From: an uncultured Eubacteriales bacterium
GTDB taxonomy: Bacteria > Bacillota > Clostridia > Christensenellales > CAG-314
DNA length: 64,000 bases
Assembly (NCBI GenBank): GCA_900546875.1
Contig: URET01000002.1
Coordinates: 1-64,000 of the forward strand
Direction: 5' to 3'
How positions within the stretch are numbered: the stretch's first letter is position 1; each line of letters starts with the position of its first letter. Shown here piece after piece: positions 34,402 to 42,583 of this stretch. A program made the position numbers and the translations under genes. The notes below the pieces were generated by a model. That model saw nothing but the letters and a program-made list of their open reading frames with translations, did no database searches and was not told where the DNA came from.

Positions 34402-35382
34402 ATGGAAAAGAACAGACGGCCCGAAAATATGGAAAGGATAACGACGCATGAGTCGGCGGAAAAGTTTATAGCTGAACAGATAAACGCATTGAGAAAGCAA
34501 ACAGACGGCAAGAAAGTGTTGCTGGCGCTGAGCGGCGGCGTAGATTCGTCCGTAGTGGCGGCTTTGCTGATAAAGGCGATAGGGAAGCAGCTTGTATGCG
34601 TACATGTGAATCACGGTTTACTGAGGAAGGGAGAACCCGAACAGGTGATAAAGGTATTCCGAGACGAAATGGACGCCAATCTGATATATGTTGACGCAAC
34701 AGATCGGTTTTTGGGGAAGTTGGCAGGAGCAGCCGACCCCGAAGAAAAGAGGAAGATCATAGGGGCAGAGTTTATCAGGGTATTTGAGGAGGAGGCGAGA
34801 AAGCTTGAGGGGATAGAGTTTCTTGCGCAGGGCACCATTTACCCGGACATACTTGAAAGCGGACCGGTGAAGGCACATCATAATGTCGGCGGTTTGCCGG
34901 AGGACCTGAGATTTGAGCTTGTGGAACCTCTGAAATTTTTGTATAAAGATGAAGTCCGCGTAGTAGGGAAGTCGCTCGGTTTGCCGGATAATATGGTATA
35001 TCGTCAGCCGTTTCCCGGACCCGGACTTGGTGTGCGTTGTTTAGGCGCGATTACGCGTGACAGATTAGAGGCGGTAAGGGAGTCTGACGCGATCTTAAGA
35101 GAGGAATTTGCCGCAAACGGTTTAGAGGGAAAAGTGTGGCAGTATTTTACAGTGGTTCCCGATTTCAAGTCCACAGGAGTAAAGGAGGGGAAGAGGTCAT
35201 TCGAATGGCCTGTTATAATACGTGCGGTCAATACGCGTGACGCGATGACAGCTACCGTAGAGGACATACCGTTTGCATTATTACAGCATATAACCAAGCG
35301 GATAACGACGGAAGTCCCGGGAGTGAACAGGGTGCTTTACGACCTTACACCTAAGCCCACCGGCACAATCGAGTGGGAATGA
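34402..35382 (+). CDS. GMP synthase-like ATP-pyrophosphatase lacking the glutaminase domain
   Basis: This 326-residue protein aligns with the second half of GuaA only. It has the P-loop SGGVDSS at 44-50, HVNHGLLRKGEPEQV, GTIYPDILESGPVKAHHNVGG, RQPFPGPGLGVRCLG and a C-terminus ending KPTGTIEWE. No class I glutaminase domain precedes it; the first 35 residues are a short helical extension. It may use ammonia directly, pair with another glutaminase, or act on another substrate. The key XMP and ATP motifs look intact, so it is not an obvious pseudogene. AGGAGGAAAT precedes the ATG. Confidence 0.9.
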   Translation: MEKNRRPENMERITTHESAEKFIAEQINALRKQTDGKKVLLALSGGVDSSVVAALLIKAIGKQLVCVHVNHGLLRKGEPEQVIKVFRDEMDANLIYVDATDRFLGKLAGAADPEEKRKIIGAEFIRVFEEEARKLEGIEFLAQGTIYPDILESGPVKAHHNVGGLPEDLRFELVEPLKFLYKDEVRVVGKSLGLPDNMVYRQPFPGPGLGVRCLGAITRDRLEAVRESDAILREEFAANGLEGKVWQYFTVVPDFKSTGVKEGKRSFEWPVIIRAVNTRDAMTATVEDIPFALLQHITKRITTEVPGVNRVLYDLTPKPTGTIEWE

Positions 35383-35460
35383 CGAATGTGAAACCGAAAA
35401 CCCAGTATTTATGCGGGTTTGCAGGGTTTGACCTCTCGTTTTGATAACAATTTGATAACA

Positions 35461-35534
35461 GCCATACAAGAGCCATTATTCTGGTAGCCCAGTGGTTTAT
35501 GGGTTACGGAATGATAAGAGGCGGCTTGTATGGC
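35461..35534. other. Inverted repeat in the element scar
   Basis: GCCATACAAG at 35461-35470 is the exact reverse complement of CTTGTATGGC at 35525-35534. The 54-nt interval also has short complementary pieces, so an RNA or recombination-site structure is possible. Confidence 0.7.
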
Positions 35535-35552
35535 GGAAGAAATCCGTATTAC

Positions 35553-35595
35553 AAAGCCCTTAGCTGTGGGTACTGATTCCATAGCTAAGGGCTTT
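35553..35595 (+). terminator. Long-stem hairpin, possible terminator
   Basis: AAAGCCCTTAGCT at 35553-35565 pairs perfectly with AGCTAAGGGCTTT at 35583-35595 across a 17-nt loop. The T-tract after it is short on both strands, so termination may be weak. It could serve the gua operon on the plus strand or the phosphotransferase gene on the minus strand. Confidence 0.55.
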
Positions 35596-35613
35596 TGTCG
35601 TATTAATACGACT

Positions 35614-36651
35614 TTACAGAGGCATTTTAGGGCGAAATAATATGCGACTGTAGATTTCTTTCAGCCATTGATGCGCAGTCTCAGTATCCCCTGCCTCAAC
35701 AGTATGGCAAAGGCTATTTTCATTCCATTTCATATCACTGCTCCAAAAAGCGGAAATAAGGGCGTATAAATATGGAAACACCTCCCTTTGTTCATTTGTA
35801 AAAGGTCTTTCCTGATGATACCCTTTCAAAAATGCAGACAGGATAATGCCTTCCTGTTTTTCGGCAATTTCGTTTGGGTAATCCATGAGCCTTGCCTCAA
35901 AAATTGCCTGCATAATAGCATCGTAATAGAGAACGTTATCCCCGCAACGATTAAAGTCAAAAATGCCAATTCTGCCATCGACAGTTTGATATAAGTTACA
36001 GTCACTAATATCTCCTTGAACGGCGTATCTCGGCTCATTCTCGAATATACGAACTTTCTGAAAAACATGAGCATGTTCCAACACAATGCTTTTATAAAGA
36101 GCTTCGTCCAGCGTTACTAAAAAGTCTTTATTCAATTTAAAATCCTCAAAACTAAAAAGATCATTTCGTTTTAAAGGGTCAAACAGGACATCGTTTTGAA
36201 CATGAAAATCAGCTTGCTCTGCGATGTTGTGCATCCGAGCAAGTAAGCTTCCGGTTTTTTTAGCAATATCCTCATCGACTGTATGTAACTCTCCGGCAAC
36301 AAAGGCTTCCACCGTAACAATTACGTCATATCCGTTAATGCTATACCATCTGGCGTATTGCCCATTTGTCATATAGAGTGCAGGAGTTTCTATATGTCGA
36401 TCCGCCAATAGCTTCGCAAACCGGCTCTGCGCATGGATGATATCTAAGGTGACATCCTTCTCGTTTTTGAATCGAATCACAAAGGGCTGCCCATTATCCA
36501 AGTCAACCTTTATGATTAGCCGAACTTCTTTTGATGCTGGATTATCTTTTTCGTAATGGTATCTTTGCAGCTCTGCGAAACCTATGACCTTTGAATCAAT
36601 ACCAAAATCCTCCAGAATAAATGAAATATCATCTTTTGTGATTGTAAACAT
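35614..36651 (-). CDS. APH/choline kinase-like phosphotransferase
   Basis: This 345-residue protein resembles aminoglycoside phosphotransferase family kinases. The N-lobe is near residues 1-100. The Brenner-type catalytic loop reads QGDISDCN, with Gln in place of the usual His of HGD but the catalytic Asp and the metal-binding Asn kept, and the later metal-binding IFDFNR is present. Such proteins phosphorylate small-molecule hydroxyls. An antibiotic, sugar or amino alcohol could be the substrate, and sequence reading cannot decide. It lies in a mobile-element scar, 19 bp after a truncated regulator on the same strand, so it was probably acquired. Confidence 0.75.
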   Translation of the reverse strand: MFTITKDDISFILEDFGIDSKVIGFAELQRYHYEKDNPASKEVRLIIKVDLDNGQPFVIRFKNEKDVTLDIIHAQSRFAKLLADRHIETPALYMTNGQYARWYSINGYDVIVTVEAFVAGELHTVDEDIAKKTGSLLARMHNIAEQADFHVQNDVLFDPLKRNDLFSFEDFKLNKDFLVTLDEALYKSIVLEHAHVFQKVRIFENEPRYAVQGDISDCNLYQTVDGRIGIFDFNRCGDNVLYYDAIMQAIFEARLMDYPNEIAEKQEGIILSAFLKGYHQERPFTNEQREVFPYLYALISAFWSSDMKWNENSLCHTVEAGDTETAHQWLKEIYSRILFRPKMPL

Positions 36652-36670
36652 GGAAATACTATCGCTCCAA

Positions 36671-37066
36671 TTATTTATCTTTCAAATTTTCTTTGCATGC
36701 TTCTACTAATGCGTCGCTTAACTCCTGCGAGGGCACTTTCGCCCGGAGCTGCGTGGCATCGTATTTCGGATAGCAGTAACGCCGGCGGGCATGATCATCC
36801 TTGCTGATTTCACCGGCAGAGAGCTTGTCCGCCTGCTCTTTCCAAGCATAGAGCATTTGCAGCAGCTCGTAAGCCTCTTTGCCCTTGTCTTTGTTGACTT
36901 TCAGACAAACTTCTCCGTCTGCTTCGCTGACGGTCAGCCCATACACATCTTCAAGGGTAAATAAGGGGTGCATGAGACCGATCCGACTGTCAATGTCAGG
37001 GACGTCAAGAGCCTGCGGAGAAATATCAAACATCTGCGCCAGAACAGTCGGTAATGTCTTTATTTT
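36671..37066 (-). pseudogene. Truncated element-type XRE-family regulator (C-terminal part only)
   Basis: The open frame beyond 37066 runs into the neighbouring Nudix gene in a different frame. From about KTLPTVLAQMFDISPQAL onward the reading resembles the C-terminal half of helix-turn-helix regulators carried by Clostridial integrative elements, with the segments VYGLTVSEADGEVCL and AKVPSQELSDALVEA. The N-terminal DNA-binding domain is missing. I infer deletion of the 5' half when the element decayed. No start codon with a ribosome site serves the remaining part. Confidence 0.7.
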
Positions 37067-37092
37067 GAACAGATATATCGGAACCGGAATTA

Positions 37093-37560
37093 TTATAGAT
37101 TGTCGGAACGAAGTTTTTTCTTTATTCTGCGATCCAGTTCCCAAAGAGCAGTTTTATTGCTGTCGAATTTGAGGTATCTGAGGGCGTCTTCATAGTTGCA
37201 CCATTTATATGCGGAATGTTCTTCTGATAAATAAATTTTATTTCTGTCCGCCTTGACTCCGAAGCAGTATTCAGGTACGACATAGCAATCTTCGCCCCAT
37301 ATCATCTCCGCGTTTTTAAAACAATTTACAGGAATGCTGCTGACGGTGTCAAGCCGGATGTATTCGCAGTCGAAACCGATATTTGCTTCTTCGTTTGCTT
37401 CACGTTTAGCCGACAACAAGACCGAGCCGTCTGAGTCTTCACCGCCTCCGGCAATAAACTGCCATATATCCATATCGCTTCTTCGGAACAGACAGTAATA
37501 TACATTGCCGTTATCTGTGTCATACGGAATTACAAGCACCTGATACTTTGCCCGTGTCAT
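37093..37560 (-). CDS. Nudix hydrolase
   Basis: This 155-residue protein has a Nudix fold with a slightly altered Nudix box: GGGEDSDGSVLLSAKREA continues NEEANIGF, so the REANEE core is present but the spacing to the last Gly is longer than in the strict consensus. It resembles dATP or dihydroneopterin triphosphate pyrophosphatases in that feature, but the substrate is not certain. The protein is soluble. Its last codons lie next to the right edge of the element scar, so the element may have inserted just behind this gene. Confidence 0.85.
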   Translation of the reverse strand: MTRAKYQVLVIPYDTDNGNVYYCLFRRSDMDIWQFIAGGGEDSDGSVLLSAKREANEEANIGFDCEYIRLDTVSSIPVNCFKNAEMIWGEDCYVVPEYCFGVKADRNKIYLSEEHSAYKWCNYEDALRYLKFDSNKTALWELDRRIKKKLRSDNL

Positions 37561-37987
37561 TAAATTCTTCTCCTTGAACCTGATTAAACGTTGTATTTCG
37601 GATGATCCGACGCGAAAGCCGTAATTTTTTATTATGATTTTATCCGCTCCGTGTTTTTCAGCCGGGATCTGTCGAATTGTTATGTGATGGTAATTATTTT
37701 TTAGTCAAGTCGGTTTTCAGCGCGAAAATCTGACGGCAAACGAGGTCCGCCATATCGACAGGAGAGCGGATACCGGAGATAAAGAAGTCCGGATGCGCCG
37801 TGAAGTACGAATGTAGCGGTAAACTTCGGTTTTTTCGGGATAAGCGGTCAGGTCCGAGGCAGGTTTATGAAAGCTGATCAAATGCCGATATCGGAAAAAG
37901 CAGAAGATTTATATTTTTGCTGACTGCTGAAAACATGTCGAAGAAACAGGCAGATATTATTCGGCAACAAGCAGTATTTTACGGGGT
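37561..37987. other. Spacer without a recognisable feature
   Basis: This 427-bp stretch between the Nudix and MATE genes has no open frame with a ribosome site, no clear terminator and no tRNA-like fold. Confidence 0.6.
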
Positions 37988-39322
37988 TCAGTAGTGATAT
38001 TTTTTTCTTTTTGCAATCATAAAGATGACCGTAAATACGACTGCCGTGAATTCAGCCACGACAATAGCGAGCCATATGCCGTCTATATCGAGAAACATCG
38101 GAAGCAACAGAACTGCTCCTCCCTGGAATATCATAGTACGAAGGAAGGAGATCAGGGCAGATGTAAGGCCGTCGTTCAGGGCGGTAAAAAAACCGGAGCC
38201 GAAAATGGCGAAGCCCATGAGCGGAAAAGAGAAGGAGAATATACGGAGACCGTTTACTGTCATATCCTGAAGTTCCCGGTCGTATCCGACGAATAATCGA
38301 GCAAGGGGGTAAGCGAGCAACTGTGATGCTGCGAGCATTAAAAATCCGAATATTATGAGCATTTTTATGCTTTTTTTAAGTATGCTGCTTAATTCGCCGT
38401 GGTTGCCGGCGCCGTTATGGAATCCGATGATCGGAGCAGTCCCGATAGAGTAACCAATAAAGGTTGCTGAAAAAATCATGCTTACATACATGATGACGCC
38501 GTAAGCAGCCACTCCGTTTTCTCCCGTAAAGTGCAAAAGCTGGATGTTGTAGAGTATGCCGACAAGACTCATGGAAACATTGCTCATGAATTCTGATGAG
38601 CCGTTTGTACAGGCTTTGATGATAGCTTTTCCGTAGAATTCAGTTTTTCCGAGTCTGAGGATGCTGTCGTTTTTTCTGAAGAAATAGATAAGCGGGACAA
38701 CGCCTCCTACAACCTGACTGAAAGCGGTAGCCAAAGCTGCGCCGGCAAGTTTATATTCCTGAGGCAGCAGTAAAACAAGGACAGCGTCGAGGACCATATT
38801 CGTTACGCCGGCGGCAAGTGTGACCCATAGTCCTAAACGCGGTTTTTCAGCCGCGACGAAAAAGCTTTGAAATAAAAGCTGTAAGACCATAAAGGGCAGG
38901 GCGGCAAGGATGATCCTGCCGTAAATGACGCAGTGTTCGAGCAGTTCGCCTTCCGCACCGAGCAAAGATGCAATGGGACGAACAAATATGATACCTGCAA
39001 TACCGAGCAGTACTCCGATCGCAAATGAGAAATATACGAAAAGAGAAAAATACCTGTTAGCTTTATTTATGTCGCCTGAGCCGTAGGTATTTGAAACGAT
39101 CGCAGTTCCGCCCGTTCCGAACATGAACCCAACTGTGGCTAATATCATGAGAAACGGCATTATCAGATTGACGGCGGAAAAGGGGAGCTTCCCGGCGAAA
39201 TTTGACACGAAAAAACCGTCGACAATGCTGTATATCGACGTGAGGATCATCATTGCGATGGTGGGAAGCGTAAATCTTATAAGTTTGCCGTATGTGAAAC
39301 GATCCGATAATTGTATAGTCAT
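37988..39322 (-). CDS. MATE family multidrug/cation efflux transporter
   Basis: The 444-residue protein has the 12-helix pattern of the MATE family in two homologous halves, with the family regions PTIAMMILTSIYSIVDGFFVSNF at the N-terminus (given here as its start region, about residues 15-37) and GTGGTAIVSNTYGSGDINKA. It would export drugs or metabolites in exchange for H+ or Na+. GGAGCAGGT precedes the ATG at 39322. The MarR-type regulator gene lies upstream on the same strand, 66 bp away, and probably controls both. Confidence 0.93.
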   Translation of the reverse strand: MTIQLSDRFTYGKLIRFTLPTIAMMILTSIYSIVDGFFVSNFAGKLPFSAVNLIMPFLMILATVGFMFGTGGTAIVSNTYGSGDINKANRYFSLFVYFSFAIGVLLGIAGIIFVRPIASLLGAEGELLEHCVIYGRIILAALPFMVLQLLFQSFFVAAEKPRLGLWVTLAAGVTNMVLDAVLVLLLPQEYKLAGAALATAFSQVVGGVVPLIYFFRKNDSILRLGKTEFYGKAIIKACTNGSSEFMSNVSMSLVGILYNIQLLHFTGENGVAAYGVIMYVSMIFSATFIGYSIGTAPIIGFHNGAGNHGELSSILKKSIKMLIIFGFLMLAASQLLAYPLARLFVGYDRELQDMTVNGLRIFSFSFPLMGFAIFGSGFFTALNDGLTSALISFLRTMIFQGGAVLLLPMFLDIDGIWLAIVVAEFTAVVFTVIFMIAKRKKYHY

Positions 39323-39388
39323 ACCTGCTCCGAAATCCGTTATTGATCAAATTTGAGATATTTTAAAATAAACATGGTTTTTTTGCTC

Positions 39389-39826
39389 TTATAATTCTCG
39401 TACCTGTTTTCCGAAACATTCAAGATATTTTTCCGTCAGTGCTATATAAGTGTTGATCTCATCCGAGGACCAGTCTTCGAGCGCCCTTATTTCGGCGTCG
39501 AGCAATTTGGCTACCGTTTTTTCGGCGAAAGCGACTCCCTTTTCGGTAAGCGTCACTTTTTTCGATTTACCGGAGTGGTTTGAAAGCCGGAGGATCCCAT
39601 CTTTTTCAAGCTTTCGCAATGCGGAATTGACAGTCTGCTTGCTCACGCCTGATTTTTTGTAAATATCGCTGAGCAAACAGCTTTTGTCCGGATCGTACAG
39701 CGTGTAAAGCACTATTGAAACACTGTCGGAAATACCCAGTTTAACAGAAGCGAGATGATAAAGAGCGTCTGTTTCCGAGGTGAGGTAATTTATCCGGCGT
39801 GTATCATTGAGTCTGTTTTTATTCAT
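39389..39826 (-). CDS. MarR family transcriptional regulator
   Basis: This 145-residue winged-helix protein has the MarR pattern: an N-terminal helix, the recognition region KKSGVSKQTVNSALRKLEK (about 64-82), the wing with KSKKVTLTEKG and C-terminal dimerisation helices. It is encoded just ahead of the MATE exporter on the same strand. Its promoter contains a 16-bp palindrome, so it likely represses itself and the exporter until a ligand releases it. Confidence 0.92.
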   Translation of the reverse strand: MNKNRLNDTRRINYLTSETDALYHLASVKLGISDSVSIVLYTLYDPDKSCLLSDIYKKSGVSKQTVNSALRKLEKDGILRLSNHSGKSKKVTLTEKGVAFAEKTVAKLLDAEIRALEDWSSDEINTYIALTEKYLECFGKQVREL

Positions 39827-39854
39827 AAAAGCTCCCGAATTCTTATGCCGTTAT

Positions 39855-39883
39855 ATTATAGTACGATTTCGTACTTTTGTCAA
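39855..39883 (-). promoter_or_regulatory. Promoter of marR-MATE with palindromic operator in the spacer
   Basis: On the minus strand TTGACA (39883-39878) and TATAAT (39860-39855) are perfect hexamers 17 bp apart. The spacer holds the palindrome AGTACGA-AA-TCGTACT (39875-39860 on this strand). Repressor binding there would block polymerase. Confidence 0.9.
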
Positions 39884-39886
39884 GGG

Positions 39887-39920
39887 TAAAATAAAGGACC
39901 TGCAGAATTTGCAAGTCCTT
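39887..39920 (-). terminator. Terminator of the P-type ATPase gene
   Basis: On the minus strand AAGGACTTGC pairs with GCAGGTCCTT (plus-strand positions 39911-39920 and 39894-39903) with one wobble pair, followed by a T-rich tail. It separates the ATPase transcript from the marR promoter. Confidence 0.8.
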
Positions 39921-39950
39921 AAAAGACATGTTAAAAAGAGTCAGAATGGA

Positions 39951-41819
39951 TCATTTGAATTTTCTGTCGTAGAGCAGGGCGGCGATAAGTACGACAAAGC
40001 ATGATCCTGCGTTATGGACGAGGGCGCCTGAAGTAGGGGTAAGGATGCCGGCAACTGAAAGCGTGACGGCGATGAAGTTTATGCACATTGACAAGGCAAT
40101 ACTGAATTTAATGGTTTTGACGGTGGCGTCGGAGAGTTTTTTGAGGTAGGGGATTTTAGAGAGGTCGTCGCTCATGAGGGCTATATCCGCGGCTTCAACG
40201 GCAATATCGCTTCCGAAGCTGCCCATTGCCACTCCGACGCTTGCCGTTTTCAGGGCGGGGGCGTCGTTCACTCCGTCGCCTATCATACAGACCGTTTTAT
40301 GCTGTTGCAGCAGTTTACTGATTTGCATGACTTTTTCTTCGGGGAGCAGTTCCGCGTAAACGTTTTTTATTCCGCTGAGATCGGCGAAATATTCGGCGGC
40401 ATTTTTGCTGTCGCCTGTGAGGAGGACCGTATCTGTGTGTAATGCGGCAAGATCGGAAACCATTTTGCCGACCTGAGGTCTGATTTCGTCGGAAAGGGCT
40501 ATAAGGCCGAGACATTCTGTTTCGGAAGCCGTGAAGATCATGGCTTTTCCCTGTTTGCGGAGTTCTTCGGCTTTTTCCCCGGCTTTTTCATTTAAAAGTA
40601 TTCCGTACTGACACAGATATTTTTCGTTGCCGCAGTAATAGGTTTTACCTGCGATTTTAGCGCTTACGCCTTTGCCGGACATCATGCGGAAATCTTCGGT
40701 TTCAGCTGTTTTGATGCCGGAGCTCAGGGCTGAGGAATAAACCGCTTTCCCGAGCGGGTGTTCACTTTTGGATTCCGCCGAGGCTGTAAGATACAAAATG
40801 TCTTCGGCAGAAAAATCGTCGTTAAAGGAAACGATGTCGGATATTTTAAGTTTGCCGTATGTCAGCGTACCGGTTTTGTCAAATGCTACTGTGTCAACTT
40901 TCCCCATTTTTTCTAAGCTTTCACCTGATTTGATAATGACTCCGTGTTTTGTAGCCTGACCTATAGCCGCCATGATAGCGGTGGGGGTGGCAAGTACAAG
41001 AGCACATGGACAAAATACTACCAGAACTGTAACGGCGCGTTCTAAGTTATCAGTCAGGATGCCAGTTATCACGGCGATCATGAACGCCGCCGGAACAAGC
41101 CAACTGGCACATTTATCGGCTATTCTTGCCATCGGAGCTTTTTTGTCTTCCGCTTCACGTACCATGCGTATGAGTTTTTGCAGCGAACTGTCTTCGCCTA
41201 CCTTAGTCGCTTTTATGTCGATTGCTCCGAACCTGTTGATCGTGCCGCAAAATACGTCGTCACCGACGGCTTTATCCACGGGCAGCGATTCTCCGGTCAT
41301 TACGGACTGGTCCACTGATGTTTCGCCGGAAATGATTTTGCCGTCCACGGGGATGGTTTCGCCGGGAAGGATACGAAGTATATCGTTTTCACGGATCTTT
41401 TCGGCAGGGATCATTTCTTCCGAACCGTTACTGATACGTCTTCCCTGAGAAGGAGCAAGAGCTATGAGTTTTTTCAGTCCTTTTTTTGCTCTGTCAGTTG
41501 TCATTTCCTCGAGGATTGCGCCTATTGCCATAATAAAAGCGACCTCTCCCGCCGCAAAAAGGTCTCCGATTATTATTGCCGCTATCATGGCAATAGTGAT
41601 AAGGAGAGCGGAAGATATTTTGCTTATGCCAGGATTGTATATTATTCTTTTTACGGCAAGATAAAGCAGAGGAAGCCCGCAGATGAAAACGGTTACCCAT
41701 GCCGGGTCTGCGGGAAGGATAATGTTTACCCTCGGAAAAATGAAGCTCATCAACAGGAAAATACCGCCGACCAAAGTCGCGGGGATACCGGCAAGGATAT
41801 CGTTGAGTTTTTTTATCAT
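39951..41819 (-). CDS. Heavy-metal P1B-type ATPase
   Basis: This 622-residue transporter has the P1B architecture without an N-terminal HMA metal-binding domain. It shows the actuator TGES (about 175-178), the transmembrane metal site CPC (270-272), the phosphorylated D314 in DKTGT, the SEHPLG motif of the nucleotide domain and GDGVNDAPAL. The final helix has HNAGSCFVVL. It would export a soft or transition metal such as Zn, Cd, Cu or Co; the reading cannot fix the ion. AAGGTG just upstream supports ATG 41819 over GTG 41828. It is divergent from a TetR gene. Confidence 0.93.
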   Translation of the reverse strand: MIKKLNDILAGIPATLVGGIFLLMSFIFPRVNIILPADPAWVTVFICGLPLLYLAVKRIIYNPGISKISSALLITIAMIAAIIIGDLFAAGEVAFIMAIGAILEEMTTDRAKKGLKKLIALAPSQGRRISNGSEEMIPAEKIRENDILRILPGETIPVDGKIISGETSVDQSVMTGESLPVDKAVGDDVFCGTINRFGAIDIKATKVGEDSSLQKLIRMVREAEDKKAPMARIADKCASWLVPAAFMIAVITGILTDNLERAVTVLVVFCPCALVLATPTAIMAAIGQATKHGVIIKSGESLEKMGKVDTVAFDKTGTLTYGKLKISDIVSFNDDFSAEDILYLTASAESKSEHPLGKAVYSSALSSGIKTAETEDFRMMSGKGVSAKIAGKTYYCGNEKYLCQYGILLNEKAGEKAEELRKQGKAMIFTASETECLGLIALSDEIRPQVGKMVSDLAALHTDTVLLTGDSKNAAEYFADLSGIKNVYAELLPEEKVMQISKLLQQHKTVCMIGDGVNDAPALKTASVGVAMGSFGSDIAVEAADIALMSDDLSKIPYLKKLSDATVKTIKFSIALSMCINFIAVTLSVAGILTPTSGALVHNAGSCFVVLIAALLYDRKFK

Positions 41820-41921
41820 AAGTTGCACCTTGATTGACTTTATTAAAAAAATAAAGTATAATATGTAAGATAGAAAACAAATTGTTTCGTAACATTTTTA
41901 TTATACAACAAAAATCAAAAG

Positions 41922-41977
41922 ATCGAACAATCAAAAGCCATGAGATGTTCGATACTGAATAAAAGCAAAAAATTGTT
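41922..41977. promoter_or_regulatory. Candidate operator between the ATPase and tetR genes
   Basis: ATCGAACA at 41922-41929 and TGTTCGAT at 41946-41953 form a perfect 8-bp inverted repeat with 16-bp spacing. A third half-site, TTGTTCG, is at 41972-41978 next to the tetR ribosome site. This is the expected place for a TetR-family operator controlling both genes. Confidence 0.6.
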
Positions 41978-41989
41978 CGGGGAGGTCAT

Positions 41990-42565
41990 ATGGACAGGCG
42001 GCAGAAAAAGACGAGAGAATCGATATTACAGGCTTTTTCCGGGCTTTTATCCGAAAAGAACTATAATCAGATATCCGTGCAGGAGATAATAGATGCGGCG
42101 GATGTGGGCAGGACTACCTTTTACGCGCATTTTGAAACCAAGGATTATTTGCTGAAGGAGCTTTGCGAGGAGTTATTCGGGCACATAACCGACACTGCGA
42201 TGGGGTTGCCGCACGGACATTATCATTATAGTTGCGGGAGTGCGGAGGATTCGGTATTTCTGCATTTACTGAGGCATTTGCAGGAGAACGACAGAAACAT
42301 TCTGGAATTATTGACTTCGCAGAATAATGAAATATTTCTGAGGTATTTTAAAAGCAATCTCAAAAAGCTGATAATGTTTCAGTATGCGAACAAGGGGATA
42401 CTGATAAAGAGCGGGCTTCCTGAAGATTACGCTGTAAATCATATATCTTCATCTTTTGTCGAGACTGTGTATTGGTGGCTGTTACACGGTAAAAAAGAAA
42501 GTCCCGAAGCGATAACGGGGTATTTTATAAAGGTGATGGCGCCTGTGATAGGGGAAGCAGTATAA
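41990..42565 (+). CDS. TetR/AcrR family transcriptional regulator
   Basis: The 191-residue protein has the TetR N-terminal helix-turn-helix (SVQEIIDAADVGRTTFYAHF, about residues 30-49) and a longer helical C-terminal ligand domain rich in aromatic residues (VETVYWWLLHG). It is divergent from the metal ATPase with candidate operator half-sites between them, so regulation of the ATPase is plausible. The ligand is unknown. A His-rich GHYHYSCG segment near residue 71 may bind metal, which would suit a metal sensor, but that is inference. GGGGAGG precedes the ATG. Confidence 0.92.
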   Translation: MDRRQKKTRESILQAFSGLLSEKNYNQISVQEIIDAADVGRTTFYAHFETKDYLLKELCEELFGHITDTAMGLPHGHYHYSCGSAEDSVFLHLLRHLQENDRNILELLTSQNNEIFLRYFKSNLKKLIMFQYANKGILIKSGLPEDYAVNHISSSFVETVYWWLLHGKKESPEAITGYFIKVMAPVIGEAV

Positions 42566-42583
42566 GACGGAGAAATAGGTGTA

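Larger units (their letters stand above)
35383..37075. mobile_element. Scar of a mobile element between guaA2 and the Nudix gene
   Basis: The segment holds a phosphotransferase gene and the tail of a regulator typical of Clostridial integrative elements. The left part has no gene but has strong inverted repeats (35461-35534 and 35553-35595) and a CGTATTAATACG palindrome at 35599-35610. The right edge falls where the regulator homology stops, about 20-30 bp past the Nudix stop codon. No integrase, relaxase or att duplication is visible. The boundaries are inferred. Confidence 0.55.

Noticed and set aside
37067..37144. ATG-started extension of the element regulator frame
   Set aside because: This part comes from the Nudix coding region read in another frame. 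Regulator similarity begins only near 37066.
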